A program made the translations under genes and the position numbers. The notes beneath the pieces were generated by a model, which worked only from the letters and a program-made list of their open reading frames with translations, was not told where the DNA came from and made no database searches. This document shows, piece after piece, positions 31,647 to 43,312 of a DNA stretch of 48,552 nucleotides (position 1 is its first letter; each line of letters begins with the position of its first letter). Source of the stretch: Sphaeroforma sirkka (lineage: Eukaryota > Opisthokonta > Ichthyosporea > Ichthyophonida); the NCBI GenBank assembly GCA_001586965.3, contig LUCW03001353.1, positions 1 to 48,552 of the forward strand, in the 5' to 3' direction.

Positions 31647-32370
31647 TAGGACGTAAGGGTGTCGGATGTAGATGCAACTTTAGTTTTCCCGTCTAGCACA
31701 CCTGTGATACTATCGATTAAAGATCCATTACCTTCGATGGACAATCGAGTATTCATATCCATCCTGATTAACGGTAAGACATGCAGGGCGTTAGTGGATT
31801 CTGGGGCAAACAGAAGTTGCATTGATTCGACATCCGCACACGATTGGGGATTGCAAATTAAGTCGGCTCCGGAGGGATCCTATATATACCTAGCTGATCG
31901 TAGTCTTCGTACACGGCGAATAGGCTCAACCGTACAAACTCCAGTACGATATGGTCTAGAGCTCACAGAACAGTCTTTCGAGCTAATGAATCTACCACCG
32001 GCTATCGACGCGATCGTAGGCCAGGATCTTATGCCTGGCTTAGGGCTATACGTGGGAGGCCTTCAATCGCCATTCTCACCCATAGATCCAACGGAGCTAG
32101 ACAAACTATTGGAACCAATACCGTTGAGACGACCACCAGATTTGACCGAGGAAACCGGTGTTCGCCTGGAACTAGACAAGGAACTGAGGGACAATGACGG
32201 TATTCGAGAAAAGGACAGGTGCAGACTGGAAGGAGGCGAAGTTAGATTGCCAGTGACACCAGATCAAGCTGCAAGGATGCGGAAGGCAGTAAGGAACTTT
32301 GTAGCAGACAAATGAATACCATGGGTAGATAGACAGGTGCAGAAGTGGATTCAAGATTTGGTCATAGTTC
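31647..32370 (+). pseudogene. pro: Protease of C2, truncated before RT
   Basis: After UAG at 31647 the same frame runs on as DVRVSDVDATLVF into the protease (ALVDSGANRSC) and stops at UGA in 32313-32315, where C1 has the Trp of DKWIPW. A few more in-phase codons (VDRQVQKWIQDLVIV) follow, and the element is then cut at about 32370 and joined to inverted leader. No RT motif is present, so the copy is defective. Confidence 0.85.
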
Positions 32371-32700
32371 TTTGCTCCTGTCGTAATTTGCAAGCTCCTT
32401 TCAGCTATCCGGTTTTGAGGGAGATAAACTCCTGTAATTTGTCAATAAAATGAACTTCTCCGTCCACTATTATGCTCGAGATAAAATCGAATAATACACC
32501 TAAAGTAACTAGTCGTAAAAATGTAGTAAACACATCAAAATACGATACTAAACCTACTGTGTCTCCCCGAGGCTCAGTGCGGTGTATTTATTCCTATATT
32601 TGATAGTCTACGTGGTCTACAAATAATTCACCTCGTGTGAATTAATTGTAAACTAATTCTAACTCCACACTGATAGTGGTTTAAGGGGACTTTTACTACA
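32371..32700 (-). repeat. Inverted C leader end and full C LTR (C3)
   Basis: This is LTR-proximal leader (32371-32521) followed by a 179-bp LTR (32522-32700) that matches 25760-25938 in orientation. It is the 5' end of a minus-strand C copy with nothing else attached. The right flank is a non-LTR RT fragment. Confidence 0.88.
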
Positions 32701-34560
32701 TCCCTGGCTATTGCGCTTGCGCAATTTTGGTCGAAACTCCTCGGCTCCTATGTCTTCATTGTAGATGACACGCACATCCAGGCTCCTCAGTCTGTTCAGT
32801 TGCAACCCTTCCTGAACGCTATCGATGATTGGGGTCGACAATCCGGTCTAGAACAAGGGATGCTTAAGCCTCCAAAGAGATCGTCGAGTATGCTGCACGA
32901 GGTACCGCTTCTCCGTATCAAAGGACATCTCATCACGCCAACACTAGTAGGATCCCCAAATGCGAACACTCTCAACAGACGCCTACTTATCTCTCCCATG
33001 CCTATGGCGGCGGAACTCTCTGACATCTGTCCACAGCCTTCCAAACACTTGGGATTCCAACTGTTTCAGGGCTTACCGGGTATCGACTTTGTAAAACACA
33101 TGGACCATCTCGTGGCAACATTACTCCAGGCTATGGTGTCCTTCCAGGCATATGGGTTTCACAGATTTAGCTGGCGCCATCCGCGAAATCGGCTGAAATA
33201 TTCAAGACTTTCATTCTTTCGACGGCCACCTATGGTCTGAACATCATTGCATGGGCTCCACCTATTTGACATGCCGCGTTAAAGCCGTTGTACGAGCGGT
33301 ACAACTCAGCATTAATTCAAGTAGCAACATCATAACCGGCACTATATTCCCAAAACTCCCATACCAGCGCGTATGTCTTCTTCGCTTTTGCTGCTTACTT
33401 ACAGCACGACAATATGCGGAGTACCTTGGTGGCTGCCTGGGACTACATCTTGACTCAATCAACAGTATAAACCCACTCGCCCCACTTACGAGACCCGCTT
33501 GGATACGTAACAGACCTCCAGACAAATTTCCGTTATCTAGAATCAAAGGGCGGGTGCACACCTCAACACAAAGAACTCCGTAAGCTCTGCGAGCAGATTC
33601 GACAGAATAACACACAATGTCTCACAACCAAGGAGATAGCAGGCAAGGCCCGCCGCCAATACTACTATCGACTTATAAGGGGAGAACTTCCCATCACGGA
33701 CCGGGAGAAGCCTTCCCATGATAGCTTTACCAATTGCCGCGAACACATACCAATCCGCCTTTGTACCATTCAAGCAACCATCACGTTCCTGTTAAAGTTG
33801 CTTGACTATCGTACTGGTGGATGCCTCTATCCTATGTGCCAGGAGATAACACTTCTACGTCCAGCCACTTTGCTTGTATCAGTTCTCTGATAAGGCGTAT
33901 TCTGGTGGACCCTAATCTACCCCCGATTGAATCGGGCTTACTACAACAACTATAGGATCGGCATGATTACCACGGCATATGGACTCTCCACGAACATCTC
34001 AGGAGCTTCCTTCTTCATGAACAACAGGCGCCAATTCATCCCGATTCAGTAATTGATGTTTCCCATACCCCGTCTCATCACTTTACTGAAGTGCTATTTC
34101 CAGATTTCAGCACAGATCAAATTTTCGAGACTTCTTGTACCACCTATGACACTTCCCGCTATGGCTAGCCAGGATATTCCAAATTCCAAATACATCAGTT
34201 GTGTGGTGTGGTATCAGACAGCCCACAACTTCATTCGGAAATAGGATTGCGAATGACATCCTCACCCCCGTTGGTATCATGTTCAAAATATCTCAACCCG
34301 ACTCAGCCCATATTAACACTACAAGTGTGGGCCAGCTTTATTCCACGCAATGGCACACAAGTTTTATTTCTCACCCGATGGTAGAGGTATTCTGTATCCG
34401 TCGCCGCGAACAAACGCACCGTGTGTCTTTCATTGCTGCATCACTCGCGCTGAGCTTCTCGCGGCAGTTCGACAATCTCAACGTTCCTTCAGTTTTCCCA
34501 GAACCACTTCAACGAATATGAAGCCTGATGTACATGTAGAAATAAAACTTTATCCAAATT
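32701..34560 (+). pseudogene. Remnant of a non-LTR (LINE-type) retrotransposon RT
   Basis: The first frame reads SYVFIVDDTHIQAPQSVQLQ, followed by FLNAIDDWGRQSGL. This fits the catalytic (A/V)DDT box of LINE RTs followed by the typical LQ...W...G segment. About 400 bp on, a frameshift leads to KTFILSTATYGLNIIAWAP (about 33200-33260), the usual region after the RT thumb. Frames 32800-33240, 33251-33583 and others are broken pieces. The N-terminal half, endonuclease and 5' end are absent, so the element was truncated or cut by the C insertion. The 3' end is uncertain; an A-rich stretch near 34540-34570 may be the tail. Confidence 0.7.
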
Positions 34561-35932
34561 GAAATAAATAATGTTATAGCCTCCTGGGCTGAGATGCAAT
34601 CCATGCCGTTCAATTGAGTGATTATCCTTTGCAGTAAAATCTTTGTTTGAGGATCGGTTATATTTTCAGTATGCTGTGTGGGGTGTCTTTGTACGTGATC
34701 TCATGCTTGACTTACCACTTTCAACACATTTCAAGAAGATCGTGTATTTTATATCACATGTTGAGGAGTAATAGTATGTATCCATTCAACCCCATAAAAC
34801 ACCAAGCTTGATTACAACGCAAGGCATTTATGACAGAGACAATGAAATCTATGATGGCCATATTAAGTTCTGTTTCGTGTGCGAGTTCTAGTTTAATACA
34901 TTTAATATCTCCCACGTTTTAGATTGATGACGTTGTCATAGACAACGCTATTCTGGAATCCGGATATTGTTCAGCATGTTGACTATAAGTACATCTAGTA
35001 TCAATCATTTTATCGTCAATATGTATTGCCATAAAGTCTGTAGTATGTTCTATAGACTCTCGCATGTTCATAGGGCAAAGTGTTTTGCCTGATTTACCTT
35101 TTGCACATGTAAAGCCATGTTATGGTCCTGTGTACGACGAGCAATACCATGTAATGTGGTTAGACATACAAAAGGCTCAGTTTTTCGTGTTTCATAAAAA
35201 TGACAAGAAATGCAAGCTGGTTCTTTGTCAAAGTACTGGTTAATTCCATGAAAAATTGTAATACGGGACTCGAGTTCAGAGGTTGGTTTAATTCTGTGGC
35301 TTGTTTTAATTGTGTTGACTGATTGTCCAGCATTGATTCTTGGTTTTCCATTTCTACACCCATATATTCCGTTAACAATGTATCATGAGGAAGTGGTGGC
35401 CGTGAAGGTATGAAATCTTCGTCGATTTGCATGGGATCGAAAGACGATGGCAGCAATCCATGATAGTATGGATTTGTTCCTAGCTCGCTTGCTATCCATT
35501 TCCATACCCATATATTCAGTTAACAATGGATGGTTATCATTTGGGAGTGGCTGCTGTGAAGGTATAAAATCTTCCGCCAATTTGCATGGGATCGAAATGG
35601 GTTACAGGCGTAATGTTGGTATCCGGTTCTAAATCAGTGTATGTCATAGAGTCCCCTGCTTGTTTGCGCATAATTGGATTATACATGAACGATGACAATG
35701 TAGGAGTGCTTCCAAAGCCCACACACTGCACGCTTTTTATGGCTGACGTCGATAGAATCGATGTTCGGCAAAGCTGTGACGGCGACGATGGCAGCAATAC
35801 ATGATGGTATGGGTTTGTTCCTAGCTCGATTGTTTGTCAATAATAAAGTTCTTGGCGACAGCGTACGTCAGGTGTACTGCCTGAAAGGATTGTCCGAAAT
35901 GATGGTGACCTTGAAGAAACGGAAACATAGAG
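34561..35932. other. Non-coding or unrecognised interval with internal repeats
   Basis: From 34561 to 35159 I see nothing. From 35160 to 35804 the minus strand has three overlapping short frames (98, 65 and 86 codons) that share a repeated segment, FDPMQI followed by EDFIPS and LLTEYMG. The DNA repeats lie at about 35401-35489, 35559-35604 and 35779-35829. It may be a decayed gene with internal repeats. I do not recognise the family. Confidence 0.4.
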
Positions 35933-37935
35933 ATGGAGAAGCTTCCAGTACCTGTTGCAGTGGCACCGGCGGTTCCTGCGGGTAGCCGTTATTAGATGGG
36001 CGAAGCGTTTGCAGCGATTAACGATACGTGTTCCCAGTTGGCGGGAGATAAACAAGATATACGTACATTAATCCAGTGGAAAAAGAAGCAGTCGAGAGAC
36101 AAGACTGCCCTTAAATACAAAAAGAGTCAGAAAGGCAAGGAAGAAAAAGCGCGTGCGAAGAACATCGGAAGAGCCGGGGCTGGACTTATTAGAGGATGAA
36201 GATATCCTGGAGGTCAGAGTGGCGTATCATAAGCTGGTTCGTTGCCATGGATGTGGACAGCGCGGTCACTTTAAAAAGGGTTGTCCTAAAAACAGAAATT
36301 ACTGGCTGGGGCTGTCGGGACAGTACACGTGAAGGCCAGGCCGGCAGTGTGGTTCAAAGGGGTCCTATGAACAGAGGACATAGATGTTTATGTCTACACG
36401 GGTGCGATCCCGAGTATAGTTGCTCAGTCCTTTGCAGAGCAGCAAAGATTGGAGACTGTTCACTACCTGGGCTTGCCGTGCAAAGGTGTTGCGGAGTTGG
36501 GGCTTGTACGCCCATCTGGGGTGGTAGGATCTCAGGCTATTCTGGACACATGGGGTGGTGATACGATTGAACGCCCTATGGACTTGCTGGTTGTGGACTC
36601 CCTTCCCCTTAGATACGGACGTCCTGTTGGGTTTCCAGTCTATGTGGAAGGATAATTTTGCTCTTATGTGGACGAAACATGACTTCCAGGCTGTTGTACC
36701 GCAGGCAGAAGTAATAGACTTCCTGACGTCAGTATCAGACCCGCGGGGAAAGCGATCAAGGGCAAGACGAAAGGAAGTGAGCCAGAAACGGCACAAGATT
36801 GCGGAAATGGTTCCGCACGACTTGCGCTTGAATTGGGATTTAGGGGTTAGAAAGGGTGGATCCGAAGGCCTACCTGGATTTTGTTCAGTCGCAGTTGAGG
36901 AAGCTTCACAATAAGTGTGGGCTGCCAAAGAAAGAGTTAGACGACATGATTACTGCCATTCATTCCGTTGCGTACAATGTAGCGGCATGAAAGTTCATGG
37001 TGTACACTGATATTCGATTTAAGAATGGTGTGGAGTTCCACTTGAAGGATGCGGCTCAACCATCTTACAGCGTATACCCTAATACATATCCGACTTTTAA
37101 GTCGGTGTTGGGTATGAATATGAACGATTGGGTCACGGGGCTGTCACTCGTAAAATCTCAGAGGCTGAGGCCAAGAGGTACAGTGCTATGCCCCTCAATT
37201 ATATGAAGCCTAAAGGTACGCTGGAGTGCGAGGAATACACAATTCCGACAGAGTAGAATTTCTTGTCTGCAGTGTGGTGCAAGAATTACCGAACGATGGT
37301 GGACCTTGGCCAAGGTTTTCGTCAAGAGAAGGTGGCCGAGGGGTCTCAGTACATGCTGGTGTTCTGGACGCCGTGAGGAAAGCGATCTTTGTAAATATTA
37401 TGTTTAGCATTAAGCCGGCGTCGTGGATTATGCAAGCGAGAATGAAGTATGCTTTCCAGAGTGTGGACGGTCTCAAAACGTATATTGGCGACATAAGTGT
37501 GGGCCACAATAGTGTGCGTGAGCACTAGAAGAACATTGAGGTGTTGATCGCGGCGTATATCAAACACAATGCACAGTTGAACATGAAGAAGTGTTGCTTT
37601 GCTTTTCGGATTGACCAGTTTTTGCGTTGGGGTGTGTGGTCGATGAGAATTAATCCTACATCAGAGAAAATCATACAGGGTTCATTCTTCGTATATGCCG
37701 CCACCCATGAAAAAAGACATCCTGGCTTCCTGGTACCATAGATAGGGTACTGGACAACAGTATATATTTAACTGCTCCCGGGTCATGGCCCCTATCTCGA
37801 ATCTTAGCAAGTAGGATATGCCGTTTGTGTGGGGTCGGACGCAGTAGGACGCGTATGGCCAAATTCGGGAAGAGGTGGCCAAGAGAGGGCTTCGACAAGC
37901 TCGAGTTGTATTGTGATACCTGTTACTCTGTAGGA
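35933..37935 (+). pseudogene. Element D: strongly decayed Ty3-type gag-pol
   Basis: Possible gag start ATG at 35933 (MEKLPVPVAVAPAVPAG), interrupted by a stop and resuming at 35996. A canonical CX2CX4HX4C zinc knuckle lies at 36243-36284. A protease-like stretch at about 36378-36660 has VYVYTGAIPSIV, with Tyr where the catalytic Asp should be, and ends in DVLLGF. RT traces are DLGQGFRQ near 37300, YIGD near 37481 (YxDD with Gly for Asp) followed by KKCCFAF, then a thumb-like MPFVWG with EEVAKRGL near 37820. Frames change every 100-300 bp. Both catalytic sites are lost, so this is an old, dead copy of a lineage separate from A, B and C. I see no LTRs. Confidence 0.72.
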
Positions 37936-38006
37936 GTAGGTGTGTGTGTGTGGGGGGAGGTTTGCTCGGCGTGAGAGTAAGTTGTGTCCGGTTGGATTTT
38001 GGTTGT

Positions 38007-38367
38007 CTTACTCTTCATCCCACAATAACATATGGTTGAGTGCCTCATTAGTCGGAGCCACTTCTTGTTCTACTCCTCGCCAGCTCTTGCTCCGGCCTAA
38101 TGACGGCCTATTCGCAGGACCCTGTTGGGAACTTCCCTCATCGCTCCTCTTTTACTCTTCTTACCCGTGATGTCCTTGTCATGTGCTGTTGCGGTTGTTG
38201 GAATATGCTTCTCGATCTAAGAACGATTGCTCGTTATTGCACTCCTAAACTAAGCTGCCGTCAACCACACCTTCTGTGCATACTGTTGATCCTCTCCGTT
38301 GACCTGATTTATCTGGAAGTTCTAGTGATTTGAGTGTGTTCGCATATCATTTTCACAATTTAACCTT
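38007..38367 (-). repeat. Fragment of the A-family leader
   Basis: These 361 bases are a near-exact inverted copy of 4197-4557 in the leader of element A. They end at 38367, where the LTR of B3 begins, so B3 was probably inserted into an A copy. The other side of B3 (46027 on) does not match the A leader, so the rest of that A copy was lost. Confidence 0.9.
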
Positions 38368-38962
38368 TGTAAACTTCGATGGAAATTACTAGGTTTCAAA
38401 CTATATTAAACTAAAATACAATTTAGTCAGTTAGGATTTAGCAGTGGTAGCTTGTGTAAGAATGATCGGGACTGCCTCTTGTTAAGAGCCTAAATATCCT
38501 CGATCACACAGGGTGTACCTCTAGCTGTTCTTTATTGAATAATTTTCACTAGAAGTACTAAATGTTCATGACCACTTGCCTAATTTGTAAATAGACATAA
38601 TAACGTAAGTCACGTTAATACATTAGCTGATATAAATAAAGTTCCATCTGAAGAAAAGTTAAAAAAAAAAAAAGAGACTTATTGGATTTTGGAGATTGGC
38701 GGGAGGACCAAAATCAATAAGTAGTAGTTCGGAGATTATAAAATTTAGTTTATAATATCCTACATCTACTAATGTCTCAAATAGGTCCAAGTAGATGAGT
38801 CATACCAAATACTCAGGCTATTGGAGCCATCAAAGTGAATTTAGAACACTTTGGAAATATTGGAAAAAGAGCTTGTACTAATTATTTAAAATACAAATAA
38901 AACCAATGTATTATCTCAATTGATCTTGATATTTTAGACTGACCGGAGGCCGTATTTCTACA
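38368..38962 (-). repeat. 3' LTR of B3
   Basis: This is 595 bp, identical in length to the partner LTR. It ends at 38962, adjacent to CTA and the polypurine tract of the element. An A-rich run near 38660 differs in length and composition from the partner LTR. Confidence 0.93.
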
Positions 38963-39090
38963 TAGCCCCCCAGTAGCTTTTAGAACTACGAACGTACGTT
39001 AAGATACGATCTAGTTGGTAAAGCGAAAACCAAAGTAAAAACGGTTTCGGTCATGACTTATCGAGTAAGTATGTGCCTATATGTACGAGT

Positions 39091-39861
39091 TCAAGACTCA
39101 TGTTGTACTCTATGTCGTTTAGTATTTGGTCCAGTAACCATTTCCGATGTAGGCGCCTTACGTTTATTATTTGGTAAGGTATTAGCCAAAGGCTGTTCTT
39201 CATTAGTAAGTAAGTTTGAACAATTTTCTGCACTGTTGGTAAGCAGATCAGAAAGTTTAGTCACGTAGGAAGTAGGTGGCAAATAGGGAATTTCAGATCC
39301 GTCAGGGTTTGTAGTCACCTGAGGAAACCCTTTTCGTTTATCTCGTGTGTTCTTATGTAAACGCTTATTCCATTTCTTATTAAAGATACGAAGAAAGTCG
39401 CGAGATTCACGAAATGCATCGGAGGTTAGCCAAGCTACTGTCCCATCCATGAAACGGGTCTTGTAGTAAGTGTAACCGTCTTCGGATGTTTTGTCAATTA
39501 TATCTTTGACTTGTGACTCCATAACTGGTACATCAGAATCAAATGAGCGAGCGAATGAGAGTTCGGAGGTAGGGATACGGTGAGTGCCTAGATTGGTTGC
39601 GCTAGTACCATCAATGTTATTCACTTCGTAAGTATCACTCTTCTCATCATGGTAGGAAATAACAAAAGGTCCTATCGTCTTAGAAGAGAGTTCGGTAACG
39701 TTGGCGTTTCGATTTATAATGTTAACGTAATCGCCGACTTTGAACTGAACAATGTTCTTAGTGTTATTCCATCGGTCATACGCTTTAAGTAGGACGCGAT
39801 TCTTGTGCTCAGTAAACAGGGGTAAACAACGTTCTGCATATGCTCGATCTTTTGAAGCCAC
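39091..39861 (-). pseudogene. pol: Integrase C-terminus and chromodomain-like tail of B3
   Basis: This single 256-codon frame runs from the integrase C-terminal domain (VQFKVGDYVNIINR, GPFVISYHDE) to the chromodomain-like stretch (YYKTRFMDGTVAWLTSDAF) and a basic tail ending HRVQHES. B1 has the same frame disrupted by a 293-bp duplication, so this copy shows the native arrangement. The chromodomain is divergent from that of A and C, and its Trp/Arg pattern is only partly kept. Confidence 0.82.
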
Positions 39862-40560
39862 GGGGTAGCGTGTTTCTCGGGCGCAGTTTTATCAAACGTT
39901 GCTTGTAATTCACTATAGCGGCCAAAGAAATAGTGAAACGGGAGTGTTCCAGTTTGAGGATTCATGCAGTTATTCATTTGAGTCTGAACCCATTTCAAAT
40001 GATAAGGCCACATATCCTCAACGTCGTCTAGTGCGGTACGCAAGAGTTTCTTAAGTTCTCTATGACGTGTCTCATTTGCACCCTGCGTTTGAGGTTTGTA
40101 AGGAACACCACGCCTATGGGTCATGCCTGATACGAGTATAAGTGCCTCCATTACGTCGGTACAAAACTCACTACCGTTATCAGAACATAGTACTCGGGGA
40201 AACCGAAGTCATTAAAGACGTGATAGCATAATTCTGCCACTGTTTGTGGACGTTTGTTCGGTATTGCATAAAGCAAGTTATAGCCCGAAGCCACACATAA
40301 GAAATGACAGATATATACATCGCCAGTATGCTTGGATCGCGGGAGTTTAACCAAATCGACTATGACTCGGCGCATCGGTTGGTCTTCTGTCACACTTTTG
40401 GGGTGCCCAACCGTATCGCTTGATCTGGTTCTTTTCACAATCAGTACAGCGTCGGTATACTTCACGTATGGTTTCTTTCAGCGCCGGGTGATCAAGCCCT
40501 GCACGAATAGCCATTTTATAAGTATGCTCATATGCTCGATGCGTTAAATTATGTATAATT
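39714..40560 (-). pseudogene. pol: Integrase core of B3
   Basis: The zinc finger with CTDC lies at about 40420-40545, in frame 40829-40347. A frame break near 40400 moves the core to 40465-40151 (VIVDLVKLP, catalytic Asp). The next, 40151-39714, carries GVPYKPQTQGANETRH with the catalytic Glu. The second Asp (SDNGSEF) spans the junction near 40180. Both shifts also occur in B1 or lie near homopolymers. It would insert the cDNA into the host chromosome. Confidence 0.82.
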
Positions 40561-40815
40561 TTAACTCTACTTTCGAGCTCCTCTAAGTCAGTCAGATTCT
40601 GCGTAACGCTGGCTGGATGAACCATAGTCCTGTTGGAAAGGGCAACCTCAGTATCAGGAGGGGTAGAGTCCTGAGATACATAATTGACAACATTGGATTG
40701 TTGAAGTATCTTCTTCAGTTGTTTCGCCACTCCTGGCTGTTCTTTAAGCAGCGCTTTAAGTAGTTGAGTGCGAGCTTCAGGTTCTCTTAGAGTTTTGAGT
40801 CTTTGATCCATGGCC

Positions 40816-41342
40816 TTAGCTAGTTCCATGTTTTTTACGATCTAATGCCGTTTCAATCGGCATTACCTCGACTACAATCTTGTTGGGTGCATGTGTTGTA
40901 CGAGTCTTGAGCTTTTGTTCAAACTCTTTAGACTCCTCTAGTTTAGCTAAGAATTCGGTTGAGGGTTTCCACTTAGTGGTACCTGCAGGACCGATGCGAC
41001 AAACAATGGTGTGTTTCCAAGGCGTCTTCTTAATAGAATAGGATCCCTGATACAAGAACGTGTCGGTTTCACGGTCGACATAAATAGGTTCGTCTTGAAT
41101 CATATTAATTAAATCACGTATCCATGGGTCGGAGTTACGTAAGGACAACACAGCGTAATGGTAGATTTAGTAATATTAACATAATTTAACAACTGTGCGA
41201 TAAGTTGACAAGGTGGGTTAGCCCACGCATTATGCTTTGATAAGTCAAGCTGAAATGCATCACCTTTAGGATGAGTCAACGACCTATATTCAGAAACCTG
41301 TTTGTTATGTTCTGCGGCAAACATATCAACAGTAAATGGACC
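40816..41342 (-). pseudogene. Dam-like methyltransferase-like domain of B3
   Basis: The domain starts GPFTVDMFAAEHN at 41342, immediately after RNase H in frame 41834-41109. It runs through HNAWANPPCQLIAQLL (NPPC) and shifts near 41150 to frame 41151-40816, which reads LRNSDPWIRDLINMIQ. Size and motif order match C1, but the residue after NPP is Cys as in B1. The domain therefore has been kept in the B lineage even with a changed motif IV. It is part of Pol, between RNase H and integrase. Confidence 0.62.
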
Positions 41343-42467
41343 CCATCGTGATTGAGCGAGGTTAAACCATTTCTTATTTAGCATCCAATCGGTTGCTAAT
41401 AACTCTTTGACTGTTTTCTGGTAGTCGGGCACAAGTCGAGAGAGCATGTCAGGAAGATGGTTATGTATTCCTGGAATGTGTGTTATATTAAAGGCGAACT
41501 TGGCAATAATGTCATGCCAGCGGCTCACCAACTGTGAATCAGGGTTCATATCTTTTAAGTATGTTAAAGACTTTTGATCACAGGCGACAGTAAAGTAACT
41601 TCCATAAAGGTAGTCTTTAAACTGTCTTAGCGCAGTAACTATAGCAAGGAGCTCTTGTTTAACGGTAGGGTAATTCCGTTGACTCTTATTATAACTCTTG
41701 CTAAAGAATTGTATGTAGCGCGGTTTACCATTTATCGTTTGGTAAAGCACTCCACCTACCGCTCGATCTGAAGCGTCGGTTGCTACTTGGAATGGGACAC
41801 CATCCACAGGGTACTGCATGATGGGTGCGTCCATTACTTTACTTTTGACTAGTTTAAATGCATCATCACATTCTTTTAGTCCAAAGCTTTCCCAAAGGTC
41901 CTTTGTGCAGCCGTAGGTGACTGAAAGGCTTTAAGTAATGAGAAAGATGCGGTACCGAATCCGAGAAGAAGTTAACAAACCCACACACAGAGTTCACATC
42001 TCTTCCAGTAATTGGTGTTGATAAATCCAACAGAAACTGTTTCTTGCCAGGATCAATTTCTACCCCTGCTGCAGATACTTTGTAGCCAAGTAAGTGTATA
42101 GTATCTTTAGCAAAAGAACACTTGTCTTCGTTAATCTTAAGTTTAGCATGATTAAGTCGCTTTAAGACTTCTTTAACGAGTTTAGCATGTGTTCATGTGC
42201 TGTCTTTGTAAAGATAACTATATCATCTAAATAGACTGATACGTTATACGACAGGTCCGCAAATAGTTCCATCATAACTTGTTGGAAGAAAGAAGGTAAC
42301 ATGTGTAAGCCTTCAGGTGCACCTTTAAACTGGTACTTCTTACCTTGCCAAGTAAAGGAAAAGTATTTCCTATGAGGCTCATATATCTGTAGTTGATGGA
42401 ATGCAGCTTTTAAGTCTATCTTGGAAAAGATAGTCGCACCTCCATTTTGCGTAGTATCTCGCTTATC
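41343..42467 (-). pseudogene. pol: RNase H and C-terminal RT of B3
   Basis: RNase H is in frame 41834-41109 (ATDASDRAVGG, QELLAI, CDQKSL, HIPGIHNHLPDML). Upstream, from 42467 to 41835, RT motifs (YLDD near 42226, NEDKCSFA, GYKVSAAG) are present on the minus strand but in changing frames, with a lost base near 42190 and shifts near 41930 and 42470. A functional product from this copy would need several corrections. Confidence 0.82.
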
Positions 42468-43312
42468 TTAGGTAAGGGGAAAACTATGTTGCGGAATTAG
42501 TTTGTTGATTGGCGACAGGTCTAGTACTACTCTTGTTTTACTAAACGTTCCATCAGATTTATATTGATCGACCGCTAAGAGAGCTAAGTTAACTGGGGTT
42601 GCATCATAATTGATTTCAATTAGACCCTGTTTTAACCAATCTTCGATTTGGGTTTTGACAACGTCTTTGTGTCTCCAACTCACGTAGTTATGTGAAGGAC
42701 ACTTTAACTTAGAGAAGTCGACGTTTGTCAAGTCAAGTCTAACGTACCCATTAGAGAACTTAAACATACACCAGTCAGTTATTGCAATCTTCCTGTTTTG
42801 TATAATTAAGTCCATAATTATATCGGTGAAGTGCGGAATCATATCCTTTGCTTCACCTTCCGGAGGTTTAGGTATCTTTAACATATTATCATCTGACTGA
42901 TCTTTATTCGGGTCTAGCCCATTAGGCAGACCAGTGAGTGTTATACCTAAACTGAGAAGATCAGTCATACCTATAATTAAATCGTATTTCTGAGACATGT
43001 CAGTAACGATTAGGTGAGTCTTCACTTCTCTTCTATCTGACAGCATTATGTGTGCATAGTCAATGGCTTGTTCGCAAGTAGTAACTTTGCCATTTCCCAA
43101 GATTAAATCAGTTGTTTCGTTATGGACAGCCATATCTGTAGCGTAGGCTACTCGGCATGAGATAGCAGAGACTTCAGCCCCTGGATCAAATAGTGCCATA
43201 ACTTTTTCTCCATTTACACGAAAACTGTTTGAAAGATACGTTCATCTCCTTTGGTATAGATTTTATTGAACATTTTCTCATAATCTTGCTCTAGTGCGCA
43301 CATATGGTACTG
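42468..43312 (-). pseudogene. pol: Protease and N-terminal RT of B3
   Basis: The protease begins in phase with gag directly after UGA (43313-43315): QYHMCALEQDYEKMFNK. A 2-bp insertion near 43218 breaks it, and frame 43199-42468 (243 codons) then carries LFDPGAEVSAI, again Asp-Pro-Gly. The same frame continues into RT with LALLAVD and RVVLDLSPIN. It ends before the YYTTLD-type motif. The protease and RT belong to one polyprotein as in Ty3. Confidence 0.84.

Larger units (their letters stand above)
27327..32700. mobile_element. Composite C2/C3: truncated C element with inverted LTR ends
   Basis: From the left come a C LTR with an internal deletion, the leader, gag and protease, all reading on the plus strand. 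The element stops inside the region before RT at 32370. There it joins LTR-proximal leader (32371-32521) and a full 179-bp C LTR (32522-32700) in the opposite orientation. The two ends are thus inverted, unlike a normal LTR element. No target duplication is seen. The structure could arise by intramolecular strand switching during cDNA synthesis, or by recombination with a neighbouring minus-strand copy. Confidence 0.85.

Noticed and set aside
36365..36928. Minus-strand 187-codon frame
   Set aside because: It is opposite to element D gag-protease, whose motifs are clear on the plus strand.
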